Of a stretch of 64,000 bases of DNA, positions 1 to 12,525 are shown one piece after another. A program made the position numbers and the translations under genes. The stretch covers positions 3,658,001 to 3,722,000 of the forward strand of contig JAGUCH010000004.1 in assembly GCA_019096065.1 (NCBI GenBank). Reading direction: 5' to 3'. This stretch comes from Paracyclopina nana (taxonomy: Eukaryota > Arthropoda > Copepoda > Cyclopoida > Cyclopettidae). How positions within the stretch are numbered: position 1 is the first letter of the stretch; every line of letters starts with the position of its first letter. Below the pieces are notes generated by a model that saw only the letters and a list, made by a program, of their open reading frames with translations, did not search any database and was not told where the DNA came from.

Positions 1-3000
1 GGTCCGCGATCATCACGATCACGTGGAGGAGGCCCACGACGTTCATCACGACGCCAGTCACGTTCGTCATCTGGGGGACCAGCACGACGAGGCCCATCAT
101 CCAATCTCTTACGATCATCAAAGTCTCTACGTGGAGGTCCATCTTCTCTTCTCATTGGAGGCCTTTCATCCCTGGGATGCCTGTCATCACGTAGTGGCCG
201 ATCATCCCTTGGAGGAGCATTTTCCTCGCCCTCAGACTTGCGAGGAGCCCATTCCTCGTTTTTGCGGCGCTCACGGTCTCTCCAGGATCCCACGCCGGGC
301 TTCCAGGCTGATCCACCACGCTCTTCACGCTCGGGACCGCGGCTATCTCCACGCCTCCAAGTATCATCAGCAGGAGCATCACGTCGCCACTCTCCTCTCT
401 CTTCCCTCTCGCCTCTTTCAACTCGGGGTGCTGGTGGAGCACGGTCACGATCACGTTGAGCCAGCTCAGCCCGACGACGAGCTTCCTCCCTTTCACGCTC
501 CTCCACTTCTCGCTCACGTTCTCGCTTTTTAGCCTCCATAGCATCCAACTTCTCCATACGCTTCTTGTATTCTTCGGCCTCGCGTTCCTTACGCTCGCGC
601 TCTTGCTTTTCCTTCTCTTCCCGTTGACGTTTCATTTCTTCATCACGTTTCCGTTGGAATTCCTCCTCTTGTTCCTTGAGCCATTTGCTTCGCCGCTCCT
701 CTTTTCGGGCCGCCTCACGCTCCAACATCCTGACTCGCCTCACCTGCTCAATCATCTTGTTGTAGTCGGACAACTTCTTGTCAAACTCAGCCTTGCGCTC
801 CTTGAGCAGGTTGTGCATGAACGCATTCTTGTCATCCTTCATGCGAGACAACCGGTCACGAGTCTTGACAGCCTCTTCGCGCTCAATGATGGCAGCCTTG
901 ATGCGCTCTTCCTCCTTGTTTTTCCAGATGACCCTATCCTCCTCTTCATCATTGACCATTGCAGTCTGGATGAGAGGGATTTCCTCTTTCCGCTTGGCAC
1001 GCTCGAAATGGTCCACCTTCTTCTCTTGGGCCTTGAGCCTGGCAATGAGCTGGCGCTTCTCGTTCTCCAGCTCTTCCACTTGCTTGATCATGATGGCATT
1101 GGTGTCCAGCTCGGCCAACTCCTTCTCATCAAGCTTGTTCAGGACCTTTTTGCCAATTTCAGTCTGAGCAATCTGGTGCATCTTGTCCTCAATGTGCTTC
1201 TTCTGGATCTCCCGGAGTTGCTCTTCAGCCCGCTGGCGTTCACGCTCCTTGCGCTCCTGCTTGAGCCTCTCTTCTTCCAGCTTTTGTTGCTCACGAAGGG
1301 CAGCCTCAGCTTTGCGGGCCTCTTCTGCCTCGCGATGGATGCTCAACTTCTCCAAGTACTCCTTTCGCTCCTCAATGATCTTGTGGCGGCCCAAAAGACG
1401 TTGGTGATCTCTAGCCTTGGACGCATGGTAGGCTTCAACAATTTTCTGTCGCAGAGCATTGTTCTCAATCTTGATTTTGTCCGGATGGATCGTTTTCAAG
1501 GACCTATCCAGGACCTCCAGCATGAGCATCAGTTGCTGGCGAATTTGCTCAGACGGCATGTCTTGCAAGTGGGGTCCCTCCATGACATTGTAGCTCTGGG
1601 CTCCATTCAAGTCTGATCCAAAGTGAACAGTCCTTGTACGATGGTCGACCCTGACCTGCATATCATTGTGTCGAACACAATCAACGATGATCCTCTCAAG
1701 AGTGAATGCATCGGTGAAACTGGCCAACCCAAGGAGCCGGTTGAAGCAAATGCTCTGATAAACCTGGGCCACTTGCTGCAGAAGCCTCACAAGAGTGATT
1801 TCTCTCAAGGAAGGCAAATACTGCTGGAGGGCAGTCATTTCATCCGAAGCCTCGATGTACTTCAAGGTGGTTTCAACGCGTCCGCACAATTTCAAGGGGT
1901 GGAACTCCACCTCCAACCAGTGGTAGAGCTCTTGCAAAGGCTGAGTGGCAGATTGCACCACTCCGAAACGAGCAGCATCCTTGATCAGGCTCTGACGGGT
2001 GGGAGGCGACTGCAAGCTCAAAAGCACTGCCAACCTGGCCATTTTCTCTTGAGGCGTGCGATCAGTTTCGATGAACTTGTCAAACTCAGGATGATTGGAC
2101 GGGATCGGCACGGCCAGAATGGCGGCCAAAACCCTGGAGGCCAACTTGCCCAACTCCTCGGAAGAGATGTTTTTCTTCATTTCCCTGGTCAGTTGGAAAT
2201 ACTTGAAGATGGCAGCAGCGTGAAACAGCTGGTTGCCGCACTTCCAGAAGACCAGTGCCAACTTTTGGTAGTAATTGGCCATCATCTTGGGCTGGAAAAC
2301 CTTCTTTGACAAAATCATGAGTCCATGAATGTCTTCAATCGCCTTGTAAGCCTCTTGCCACAACTCCATTTGAATGGCAGCATCCAATTGCACTAGACGC
2401 GTATCAAGATTCATTTGCTGAGTATCAGCATTGCTCAGGTTGATCGTCAATGGGCTGGGGCTTTGCTTGAGGACAAGATCCAGATGGTTGCGGAGCTTGT
2501 CGCACAGCTTCCTAAATTCAGTTTTTCTCTGCAATCACATGAAGGGAACGTCAAGCAACTGAAGCCTGACAAATGAAGGGAGTCATATTTCAAATGTTAC
2601 CTGATATTTCAAGCAAAAACGGAACGCCTGAGTAGCAATGTCATGGTACAAGCGCTCCACTCGCACGTTGGTCCTCAAAAGCTCCAAGCACTGGCAATAG
2701 GACTCCCACAGGAACTTCACCCATGGCATGAGAATCTTCCTATCCGATCGATCTTGAGCATCCTCTCCACTGACAGCGCTCAACATAATCATCTCTGGTG
2801 TAGCCAGATTATCCAAATCATCGACGTCTTGCACCGACTCGACCGACTCTTGCTTGGCAGCATCAGTTCTCTTTTCGGCCATGGACAAATAGCCCTGCAC
2901 AACTGCAGCCAGAGAGGCCACATTTGTTGCCTGGCACATGTTCCTGTATTGGAACAGACCCTCTTTGGCCACATGAGACTTTTTGAGGTCCACACACAAC

Positions 3001-3239
3001 TCCAAGTACTTGAACATGATTTGTTCAATGAGCTTTTCAGAAAAGTTGTGATTGCGTTTCTTGGACTTGATGACATCGTAAAGAGTGTCCAAGGCTCGAG
3101 TGGGTTTACCTTTTGGAATAAAATATGAAACTTAACAGCTGCCGACTCTCAGTTTGATGCACTTCAACTTACCGACTTTGATAAACTCGTCAGCTTTGCT
3201 AATGGCATTTTCAGGCCGTTGATAGTTCCGCGAGCCCAT
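1..3239 (-). CDS. eif3a: Eukaryotic translation initiation factor 3 subunit A (partial, C-terminus off the window)
   Basis: eIF3a is the largest scaffold subunit of the eIF3 complex, which loads mRNA onto the 40S ribosome in the cytoplasm. Coding exons on the minus strand are 3239-3173, 3109-2601 and 2528 to beyond base 1, joined in frame by GT-AG introns. The protein starts [19 protein letters not shown] and carries the N-terminal helical/PCI region, with family-typical stretches such as [14 protein letters not shown] and [13 protein letters not shown] long charged coiled-coil rich in RKERERQ-type runs follows, then the C-terminal Arg/Asp/Pro repeats (DDR, PPRD) that still continue at base 1. 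About 1,030 residues are visible against roughly 1,380 in human. The start is the first ATG in frame and matches the conserved family N-terminus. The third exon is one unbroken 2.5-kb reading frame, so the long plus-strand ORFs over it are antisense shadows. Identity is very secure. Confidence 0.97.
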
Positions 3240-3764
3240 TTTGCTCTAGTTATTGCCTTTGAGAGGCTCACTGATCACAAAATAAGCAGAAAAGGTCTTC
3301 AGCAAAATTTGCCGCAAGCTTCTAACAGCTACGGCGAAAGTTGCGAAGTGAACTGGTGGGGTTCGAATAGTGAGACAATCCGTTGATAACAACTCATGAA
3401 CTCGCTTGATTTTGGCAATAACAACTATAACTTATAGAAAAATTCTGAAATTATTATTTTGAAGGCTGGGTCCTTATATTGTAAAGGATACAATCATTAA
3501 ATATATGATTATTTAGCGTACTAAAAATCTTAATTTGCCCTGAAAAATACAATTCGTGGTCTGTTTATTCGTTTGACGGAAATGGAAATTCTCGTCATGG
3601 CCTGTAGCTCCCCTAGCGGACACAAATAAGACTAACAAGAAGCCAAGAACATTAGCAGCGCTTACTACGTAACTATGATTGCAGTGCCGAGTAAACGTGT
3701 AAAACAACTGAACTTGGCATGGTTGGAAAATGCTGCCTTCGTAAAGCGTTTATTTTCAAACTGA
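3240..3764. other. Intergenic: eIF3a upstream region and ZYG11 3' UTR
   Basis: About 525 bases separate the ZYG11-family stop codon from the eIF3a start. Both genes are on the minus strand, so this holds the 3' UTR of the former and the promoter of the latter. I see no clear TATA box and no further ORF of note. Confidence 0.6.
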
Positions 3765-6374
3765 CTAGAATTTTTTATAGCCGTTTGATCGCATAGTCTC
3801 GAAAATTTCAATAATAAGTTTCTTCATTTGAGAGTGGCCTTCTGGCATTTGCAAAAGCTTGTGTAGGATTTCGTCTCCTCCTTGAGCAGCCAGCATTGGA
3901 CAATACCGATCCCCTTTATTGCAGCATACGTGATGCAACGCCCATACAGCCCACATTTGAACTGGGAACGGCTGCCTCTCAGCCATCAACGGATAGAAAG
4001 GCCTGAAAGATCTGTAGGCTACCATTTCTTGAACTGGTGTCTTCCAACCCAAGACAACATTTCCCTGAAAAAATTCCATATGAACAGATAGTCAAGTAGA
4101 TAAAAAAATGCACTCACTAGTTCTTCCATGAATTTGTCCTTATTGATGGAGACTATTTTGCTCCAATCCAGTTGATAATCACTAGATAAATGAGCAGATA
4201 TTCCAGCTGCAAAGTAGCTCACTTCGATTTCCTTCGAATACATAAGGGACCTATCATAGTGTCTTAATTAAGTTTCATGTCGAAAGATGTTTTTACAGTA
4301 AGATACCTGAGATTTGAAATAAAATTGTCAACAAGTAGGTTTCCTCTGAGGTGGGCAACTTCAGCAATATTGTTCAGTAGCCCAAGAACTTTGGTTTCGA
4401 TGCATTTGTCACCGGGAAAAGCATCAAGAACTTCGATGAAAAGATCCATTCCGCCTTGAGACAGGAAGACCTTACACGTCAATGGACTTTCATCTGTCAA
4501 ATTCCACAAAGCTGATAAAGTATACTTCAAAGTGACATCAATGACCCGATCGTCTTTCTTGCCACGTACTATTTGGAGTAGCTTCTGCATGTAGGCTGCA
4601 TCTGAGCCCAACTCAGACGTCTGAGCAGTAGTTATTCTGGCAGCTGAAAAATTGAGACATTTCAGGCGAGAACATCACAGAGACCAAGTCATCCTAGTTA
4701 CCTAACATGGAGCATATGGCGACAGACATTTTGTTCATCGAGTTATCTTGCCAAGCACTGAGGCAGTTCAAAGCCAACTTGGCACATCTAAAGCGGTCGA
4801 AATTGACATCATTTATGATCCTATCACAGCAAATTGTGAGGAGGATATTTTTCTGCAACTGCTGGTGCTGAGGGAAGGTTTCCATTGCATCCAGATCAGC
4901 ATTGATTATGTCCCTCAAGATGTGAGGATGCAGCTCCTTGGATAAGTCCCCATGACTGAGGTTATACAAGCAAGCTGTCACTGCCATTTGAATGCTGAAC
5001 ACTGAAGGATACTGCTTTGCCGCTCGTAACACCAGGCGAATCACATCTTCACGGGGAGTAGTGTAGCTCTGCAAGATATATATGACAATTGATATGTAAT
5101 AAACATTAAGTTTTCCTTACCTGAGTTAGGGAGAACAAGTGATACAGAGCCTTTTGTATGTATGAAGGTCGATGAAGGTATCTCCTGAGGGCTTCTAGAA
5201 TTTGCCGCTCGTTTGCTTTTCCCGTCACAATGTACCTTTCATCGTTGAACATTGCATCCGTGCATATGTTGGACAGCATAAGGCCCACAAAATAAAGTTT
5301 CGGATGATGATGTAAGAAGTTCGCTAAAACCTCTACCTCCCTCAATGTCCTTCCTGAAACACAAATGGGATGAGAACTACTCGGCTAGTAACAATATACT
5401 ATAAGGGTACCTGAAATGTCGAGTGACACCAAGTTTGGCAGTGAGCTGGAGTGTGACAAAATATCAGAAACTTTGAACTTTGAAGGACTACTTAGATTGA
5501 AAGATTCGAGCAGTCGTTCATCGTGATTGTCTGAAATATCAAGGTGGCGAAGCTGGTCCAGTTGAAGCAATGTTTCTGCGGCATTGTCAGAGAGACCTAA
5601 TTCAGCCATACTCAAGGACTTCAGCCGATGCTTGGCCTTGGCTAGGGAGGATATGTCTGTCACTTTGGTCTTTGAAATGTCCAAGTGCTCCAAGTGGCTA
5701 AGCTCGGCTATGATGATCTCCAAGCTTTGCTTGTTGAACTCCGTTCCGGAAACATTGAGGCTTGATAATGAGGGCAGCTTTGCAAGGATCAAGAAGTTGG
5801 AATGTTTGAAATGGTCGATAAATGTGGAATTGGCCACGTTCAGTAGCTGGAGGTTTTCGTGTGTCCAGGGGTTCAAGCTGTGAATCAATTCCCCGACGGT
5901 AGCTTTGACCAAGTACCCAACCTCTAACTCAGTCAAGTTGTGATTTACCAAGGATTGAAGCCCTCTCTGGGACACATTCGAGGCATTTTGGATCCTCACT
6001 CGTTTCAATCTTGCCTTGCTTCCGTCAAACAGAGTCAAAGCAAGATCATCAACCTTTTCTAGGCTGGATAGCCTTGCCAGTAGCTCCTCGGACAATTCTT
6101 GGCTTAAAACTTGGTCCTGGTCATCAAGGAATCCAGCAAAGTTGAGACATTCAAGAGTCGAATTTTTAGCCTCGATTTTAGCTTCTTGCCGCTTGTGGAG
6201 CAAATCGAGTGCAGCATTGAGGTCTAGATCCTCGTCGTCCATATCCTCAACGCTAGAGAGGTGCTCCACATCTTGGGTTCGCGACACGACACACACAGCA
6301 TCAATGTTATGGCAAATGTAGTCGAGGCACAATTTCTTCAGGGTTTCTGGATCATCCACTCCGCACGTGGTCAT
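3765..6374 (-). CDS. ZYG11-family (ZYG11B/ZER1-like) Cullin-2 E3 ligase substrate receptor
   Basis: Proteins of this family are substrate receptors of CRL2 ubiquitin ligases; they recognise N-terminal glycine degrons. Six exons on the minus strand (6374-5411, 5353-5121, 5068-4702, 4643-4307, 4250-4118, 4064-3765) join in frame to 777 residues, close to the 744 of human ZYG11B. The N-terminal exon carries a VHL-box-like segment and leucine-rich repeats (LEHLDISKTKVTDISSL, LRHLDISDN, LVSLDISG). The remaining exons make the armadillo-like C-terminal half, with hallmark runs HQQLQKNILLTICCDRI, TLSALWNLTDESPLTCK, VLGLLNNIAEV, SYFAAGI, EMVAYRSFRPFYPL and WAVWALHHVC. Those runs track ZYG11B rather more closely than ZER1, but I cannot separate the two firmly by eye. 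Introns are 43-63 bp. The gene lies upstream of eIF3a on the same strand and head-to-head with the sulfotransferase gene. Confidence 0.92.
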
Positions 6375-6663
6375 CGCGAATATGTAAATCCGTCAAATTG
6401 ACGGGTGCACAACCGTTTGACGAACTATTTGAATCTGCGTTACCAAATGTCAAATTTTCTTTGTTATGGGTAAATAATATCAGCTGTTACACAAGAATCT
6501 GCCCAAGTCAGCTGACGCGACAAATTCAAAAATCTGGCGGGAAAAACATTAAATCTAGGTTACAACTTCTTTTAAAGGCTGACACTTCTTTTATAACGTT
6601 ACATCTGCTTAAAGGTTATTGAAAAGAAGTAAGTTGTCACATGTTATAAGGCTTCAGTTCAAC
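6375..6663. promoter_or_regulatory. Short shared (probably bidirectional) promoter region
   Basis: Only 289 bases separate the ZYG11-family start (minus strand) from the sulfotransferase start (plus strand), so both promoters and 5' UTRs must lie here unless upstream non-coding exons exist. I see no canonical TATA box facing either gene. The role is inferred from position, not from motifs. Confidence 0.5.
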
Positions 6664-9098
6664 ATGGCCAAACGGTGCTTACATATGTGCTACTTTTCCT
6701 TTTTCCTAGCCCTCGTTATTTTATTGTGGAATTCTGGGCTCATCTACCTCTTAGAGCCCAGTGATAATTTAAATGATGCTCGACTCAGCTTGGAAGAAGA
6801 CGACTGGGTGAAATTGGCTTTTTTGGACCCATTCAAAGACCTGGAAGAGATCAAAGCTATTGCACACAGAAGATACGAGCCAAGGAGAGCCATTTTAAAA
6901 AGAACCTGCAATAACATTAAAGGTCAGAGGAGCAAAGTCTAACACGAGCTCACCCTGGCCTTGGGAAATGATATTTAGTAGCTTTCCATCCCAATTTTGC
7001 TCCAGAAGTAGCATAAGTTAATTAATTGACAGACCAGCCAAACGTCAGAATGAAGGATTAGGCTGACTATAATTGGCCTGCCAATGACAAGCTGCCGTCA
7101 AAGCTATTAAAGTGCTATTTTTGTGAGCGTCATTTACTCATTCAGCTGGCCTAGACGTCAAAGCCTTTTTCATTAATAAGAGCTCATAAAACTTTGTCAG
7201 GCAACACTCTCACATCGAACCACTTTGAAATTGGATGTAAATTGAAGCGCATGCCAAGTTTAATCAAGCCTATAGGGACACCTCCGCATACAGCATACAA
7301 CAAATTCCTTTCTCCTTGCTCCCTTTTAGATGAAAAATTTATGTAGCAATATAAGTGTGTTCTAGGCAATATTTTTCGCTCATACCATTCAGCTTTGGCC
7401 TTGATCCACACAAAGTTTCTTTACAACATAGCCTTCAGAAATGAATGGCTACTTAATATTAATCCCAATCATGTTCTCAGATCCTCGCATTCTACGAAGT
7501 CTGACTCCGCAGCCTGGAAAATGGGAAAGCTACATCTGGTATAACTTTGAACGAGGCTACAGTTTTTGCGGAGTGGCAAAAGTTGCAAGCTCGACCTGGA
7601 GGTCGCATAATAGAGACTTGGTTGGAAAGCAAAAATTTGATGCATATCTCAAGGTTTGAAACTTTTCCAGTCTACGAAATGAAGATTTTTGCTAGCGTCA
7701 ATTTCAATCCCTGTATGAGTTGCTTTGAGCGCAAATCTTACTAACGAGAGAGAAGATACGGGCTTCAACTTAAAAATTTCATTATAGGACCATTTGAACT
7801 AATTTCCCTATAAGGACTAGCGTTTCCATCAACTGGCCAACAAAGTTCCCAACATATAAAATGATTTTTGCGCGTTCAAAGCTTCTTTTCGAGATTCCGA
7901 AGAAAATCCTAAAACTCGTAATTTGATCTTGCCGAATGGCCAAATCAATTTGCATTTACATTCATTCACTATTCTATGTGCTGAGGACAGCACACAAAAC
8001 CAAAGATTGCAATAAATGTAAAGGAAAAGATGCTACTACTATAAATAATTACATCAGGCCGAGATGATCTGAATGGGCTTAAAATTACATACCATTGGTA
8101 ACGAAAACCTAATAGTGTGTCCAGAGGATAAGGCTCTGACTCGTAACTTATGCAAAGTCAAAAGACACCGAGAGGTGATCATGATGTATAGGCAATGAGT
8201 GAAACTTCTTTCACTTTTTGTAGGCGCTCGAGGATCAAGGCAAAGGTCACACTTGGTATTCGAAGGTGTCGTACCATTTTGCTCCTTTGCCGACAAACAT
8301 GACAATTCAAGAAGCATCAAGCCAACTTCTTACCTTTGTCTTCGTTCGACACCCTTTTGCTCGCTTTGTTTCCTCGTACCAGGATAAAATTGTGGATGCT
8401 GGAACCAAGAAGAAGTCGCAATGTAACTGCAAACTAGGCCACAAAAAAGGCCCTTCATAACTCTATAATTCGATAATTGCAGTTAACAACCACATCATTC
8501 ATACTTACCGAAAAAAGGGAGCTTTATCCGCCACCAGCGATATTCCGACTCCGTTAGAGTTTTCACTCTACGTCCTTGACGAGGCTGCCAAATATGGCGT
8601 GGAGAACTTGAATCCACACTGGCAATCGCAATGGGGCTGTTGCCCTTTTTGCACGCTCGACTTTGATATCATTGGTCACTTGGAGACTTTCCAGAGGGAT
8701 ATGGACTTTATTGTGCGAGCGATGAATTGGCAGGTAACCAAAAAGTGCCACCCTGCTCTTAAATTACGTGTTATTACTTCGCTGATGGTACTTGGCTGCA
8801 TGTCCGGCGGAAAGTGCAACGCAACAAAAAATGAGGCCGTAATTTTTGCGAAATTGCATTTCCCAGTAGAGTGAACAGCAGCTCATTGGTTCCTTTTAAT
8901 TTGTTCCAGGATGTTTTGGCCAGCGACAGGCACGAAAATACGGCGCTGTCGAAAAGCAACGATGCAGAGCGCAAGATGCGCCTGTTTTTCAGCCAATTAC
9001 CCAAAAATGTGACCTGGGCCTTGTTCAAGTTGTACGAAATGGATTTCCAAATGTTTGGCTATGGAGGCCCTGAGCAGTGGTACGCGATGGGCTATTGA
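6664..9098 (+). CDS. Carbohydrate sulfotransferase (Sulfotransfer_2 family, CHST8-14/HNK-1 type)
   Basis: A Golgi type II membrane enzyme that would transfer sulfate from PAPS to a sugar hydroxyl on glycosaminoglycans or glycoproteins. Five exons (6664-6922, 7481-7653, 8224-8422, 8483-8733, 8910-9098) join in frame to 356 residues, the usual family length. Residues about 8-30 form a hydrophobic signal anchor (FFLALVILLWNSGLIYLL). Exon 2 has the 5'-phosphosulfate-binding loop (GVAKVASSTWRS). Exon 3 has the 3'-phosphate-binding motif (FVRHPFARFVSSYQDK). Exon 4 has the NPHWQ and later DFDIIGHLETF family motifs, and exon 5 ends with the typical LYEMDFQMFGY. Phases agree at every junction. I preferred the acceptor at 7480 over one at 7438 because it keeps frame and has a better pyrimidine tract; that choice adds or drops 14 residues. 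The exact sugar acceptor cannot be told. Confidence 0.9.
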
Positions 9099-9182
9099 AG
9101 CGCAACGTCAACGTAGCTCGTGTTTTCCGTCAAACAAAGGTGGGATGGCTGGGACGACGATGTGCTCTACATCATTTGGCGG

Positions 9183-9214
9183 AATAAAGCTTTGATCAAG
9201 AAAGAAACAATAAA
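9183..9214 (+). terminator. Polyadenylation signals of the sulfotransferase gene
   Basis: AATAAA occurs at 9183-9188 and again at 9209-9214, 85-111 bases after the sulfotransferase stop codon, followed by an AT-rich stretch. This is a normal distance for a short 3' UTR. Confidence 0.65.
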
Positions 9215-12020
9215 TCATGACAAATACCATACTTTTGTTTCTCGCGAAATCACACCAGTGCAAAAAATTTCAAATAATATTTACGTACTGCGATGATGAC
9301 CAATGTCATTGTGATGTGGTTTGCGACGCATTTCATCATTATGCAAGATTAAATTGCGAGTGAATTCTTTTCGCAATTTTCTCTCTTCAATCAAGCACCT
9401 TTTTTATGACGACGAGGAAAATTCGGCTGAAAAAAGGGATCATGCCTTGAAATCCCACGCGAATTTTACTCAGAAGTCAAATCAAATTCACTGAGAAAAA
9501 TCAGAAAATGAAAACAAAGCTGAGTAACTGAGGCGCTTGCAATAATTGCACGCTTATTCGCCAAGAAGATGCTAAAAAAGTCGAAAGTGCAATAGAAACT
9601 GAGGTATTTTAATGTGACTTGAAGTCAAAAAGAAAGCCACCTGGATGAAAAAATTCCGATTTTGTTTTGAAGGCCTTAATTTTTCTTATCTTTTTCCATT
9701 GCATTAGATTTGGTGGCAATCGATTGAGGTCCATTTATGTAACGATTTTACAGCGTCATCCAGTTTGCAGTTTCATACCGCTGCGAAGGCGTAAACAACC
9801 TAAACAATTGAATTTCCCAAAGTGAAGTGTGAACTTTTTAACGCCTCAAGTTCGTGATGAAAGCCTTCTTGAGCCGAAACCCCGGGTGAAATTCCTCATT
9901 ATTTCATCTCACAATCTGAGGTAAGTCACACACGCGCCTAACCTATTGGGAATTACGACCGGAAAATGTGGTCAAGGTTGCTTTTGCCTCGGTCTGTCGC
10001 GCTAGCTTTGACACAACTTTGATTTTTTGTTTGCATCTCGTATTGCATGCGGAAAATTGGCAGATAATCAAACTATGGAACAAGGCAAAGCTTCATCAAA
10101 ATGTGCATTAGCAAATTCATGACGAATTGTCCTGCTTTCGAGGTTGACGTACGCGGCTTCAATCCTTGCAAATAATTATGACAATCAAGTCCTATTGCGT
10201 ACATGATAGAAAACCTGAGTTTCATGACAATTCTCGTTGAGGAAAATATGGCTAGTTTGATTTAGCGTTCTAACTTTTTGCTCACAGCATCCTTCTCTCG
10301 GCATTTTTTTAGTAATTTTGAACTATTCTGTGCGCGTAGACTTTTTAATAGAGCTTATTATGAAACAGGTCACATTCTCACGGACTAGTGAACTCATACC
10401 AATTTTGCTTCAATAATGGATTGAATGAAAAAAAAGCCTCGCTGAGAAAACGCAATGAAATGTGGACGAATTTTTGGCCTCCTTAGATATGAGCAATTTA
10501 ATAAAACTAATAGAGTCCAACTAGTTGCAGTTGTTGAAGCCATTTCCTTTTCGCCGTCATCTCCTTTTTTGCGAGTTGAAAAAATTGTAAAAAGGAGGCT
10601 TGGGCTTGGCGTTGTGAATTCTTTCTTTAATTCCTTGACATGGCAGCTTTAAGTTATGCAAGGGGTGAATTAGCCAAAAAAAAAGGTTCAGTTTTCTATT
10701 CTTCGTGAACGTAGTTTTCCATCTTTGTTCGAACAAACGGAATTTTCTTTTTGCTTGCTGAAATAATTAATTATGGCATTTATTATGTGCCATAAAGTAT
10801 GCTTATTCATGTGCATTTTTTATCTTTTAAAAAGGCTAGAGTTGCGCAATGCTATCGTTTTTTTGGTCATTTTAGGCCTTTATCTTTGAAAGGCTACGGC
10901 TTACTTTAGTGACCTTAAAGTGGGCGAGGTCTTGGTCTCCTTTAGATTTCGGTACACCAGCTTGTCAATTTTCTCCCTTATTGGTTTTCTTATCTTATTT
11001 ATGAGGTTCTTACAGAATCTTGAGTAGTGTGGAGCGTTGCATTCCTTTGCGCTTGTTTTCATGTTCCTTTAAAACATTTTTGAAGCAAAGTAAAAATAGT
11101 GTCAATTCATAACATCCTTTCAGAAACCAAAAAACACCAAGCGAAGTCCGAGGTTATTTTCGTCATCTTCGATAATATTTGTCCCGTTAAAATGCTTAGT
11201 TAGGCTCAAGATTGATCATTGATGGCCTAAACGAGAGGTGGTGGGCTTTGCTAGCACTCTGGGATTTTCCTCAAATTACGTTATTGTGCGGGGCGCGTAC
11301 GTACACGTGTGCGTACATATAGGTACATATGGTACTCGAAAAAAGGACGCACATCTCCCGTATTATAAGTGAACGCATAGGTAGAGTCGGCGTTACGCTC
11401 TTGGCTATTTAGTTGCAAACTTGTCACCTTTTGAATGGCATCACTTTTACCTACGAGATTCGGAGCATTTTTCCCATCAGGAGTGGACAGACGACGATTG
11501 CAGTTGACCTGGGGAGCCGATAGCTAAACTAAGTTTCGAATCTTGATTTCCATAGACAGGTTTAGCTGCGGCTTCCGCCACGGCTGCTAGGACAGACTCA
11601 TTGCCCCACTTTGAAAGTGATGTTAGTTGCTATTTGGACTCTGACATAGGATAGTTGATTTTAATTCAATCTTCAGGTAAGCAAAGTATAATTTCATTGT
11701 TAATTGTAAATGACGTTTGATTGCGCGTACCTCTTACATAACTATTGAATATCAATATTGTGTTCATGTTAAGAGCATGCAAAAAAGGACTTGAAGATTA
11801 TCAGATTAGTTTTCGAAGAAATGGAGGTATTATAAGCTCTTCGTCTTGTCACATTCTTATCCCTAAGGAAAACTGAGGCGCCATTTTTTCCCCAAGTTCA
11901 TTTCGTTAAGCTGTGCACGTAGCCATCCTCAAAGTACTGTTCGTCTAAGCAGAGTCCTTAAATTAAAGTGTTCTCCGAATGCCAACGAAAAATGGAGTTT
12001 TCCAGCTTTGCTATGTTTAG
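9215..12020. other. Intergenic, no gene recognised
   Basis: AT-rich DNA with many stops in all frames. Two sequences look like splice donors after short open stretches (CTGAG followed by GTAAGT near 9918; TTCAG followed by GTAAGC near 11676), but I could not connect them to an acceptor or coding exon. A 29-bp strictly alternating purine-pyrimidine tract lies at 11293-11321. Confidence 0.5.
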
Positions 12021-12025
12021 ATATC

Positions 12026-12295
12026 TGATCGGAAAAGTCCTATCGCTACGTTAGCGCTCCAACCACGCAACCTGGAGGCCTCTCAACACTCAACTGTATT
12101 TTCTACAGTTCACTCAGTCAACTCAACTTACCTATTTGTCAGCTTACCGCTGAAAATATAGTCAGTTCATATTGTTTTCCCATACGATCAAGTTGTCCTT
12201 TATTCGGCACTTTTGTACAAAGTTCATACTTTGGCTTCACTGCGTATTCTGGAAGACTTTCCTAAGGCATAGTACCATTGGTTATCTTCCTTTCA
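12026..12295 (+). repeat. 5' LTR
   Basis: 270 bp, TG...CA ends, identical to the copy at 16332-16601. No AATAAA and no strong TATA box are visible inside it. Confidence 0.93.
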
Positions 12296-12307
12296 TGGCG
12301 CCCAACG
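12296..12307 (+). other. Primer-binding site, tRNA-Lys type
   Basis: Directly after the 5' LTR comes TGGCGCCCAACG, the complement of the 3' end of animal tRNA-Lys (CUU) including its CCA tail, over 12 bases; pairing is lost afterwards (GATTACC instead of the T-arm continuation). As I recall, Drosophila gypsy uses the same first 11 bases. This sets the strand and the LTR boundary. Confidence 0.88.
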
Positions 12308-12525
12308 GATTACCCAGGCTGGTGAACCCACGAGGACCACTGGATATTCGTAGGGGATAGTGTAAGTTGGGATTTGAGCTCATTATTATCACGCTTTTGG
12401 CAGGTAATCAAACCTGCCCGACGCGTTCGTTCCGCTTTTGGCCGGTAATAAGACCCGCCAGACGCGATTTTCGCCCAAAAAGCAGTCCCCCGTGATCACG
12501 GGGCAAAGACGCTTGGCGAGCTTTT

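Noticed and set aside
23..3128. Long plus-strand open frames (up to 386 codons) across the first 3 kb
   Set aside because: They are antisense to the eIF3a exons and have low-complexity Leu/Ser/His content expected from the complement of Lys/Arg/Glu codons.
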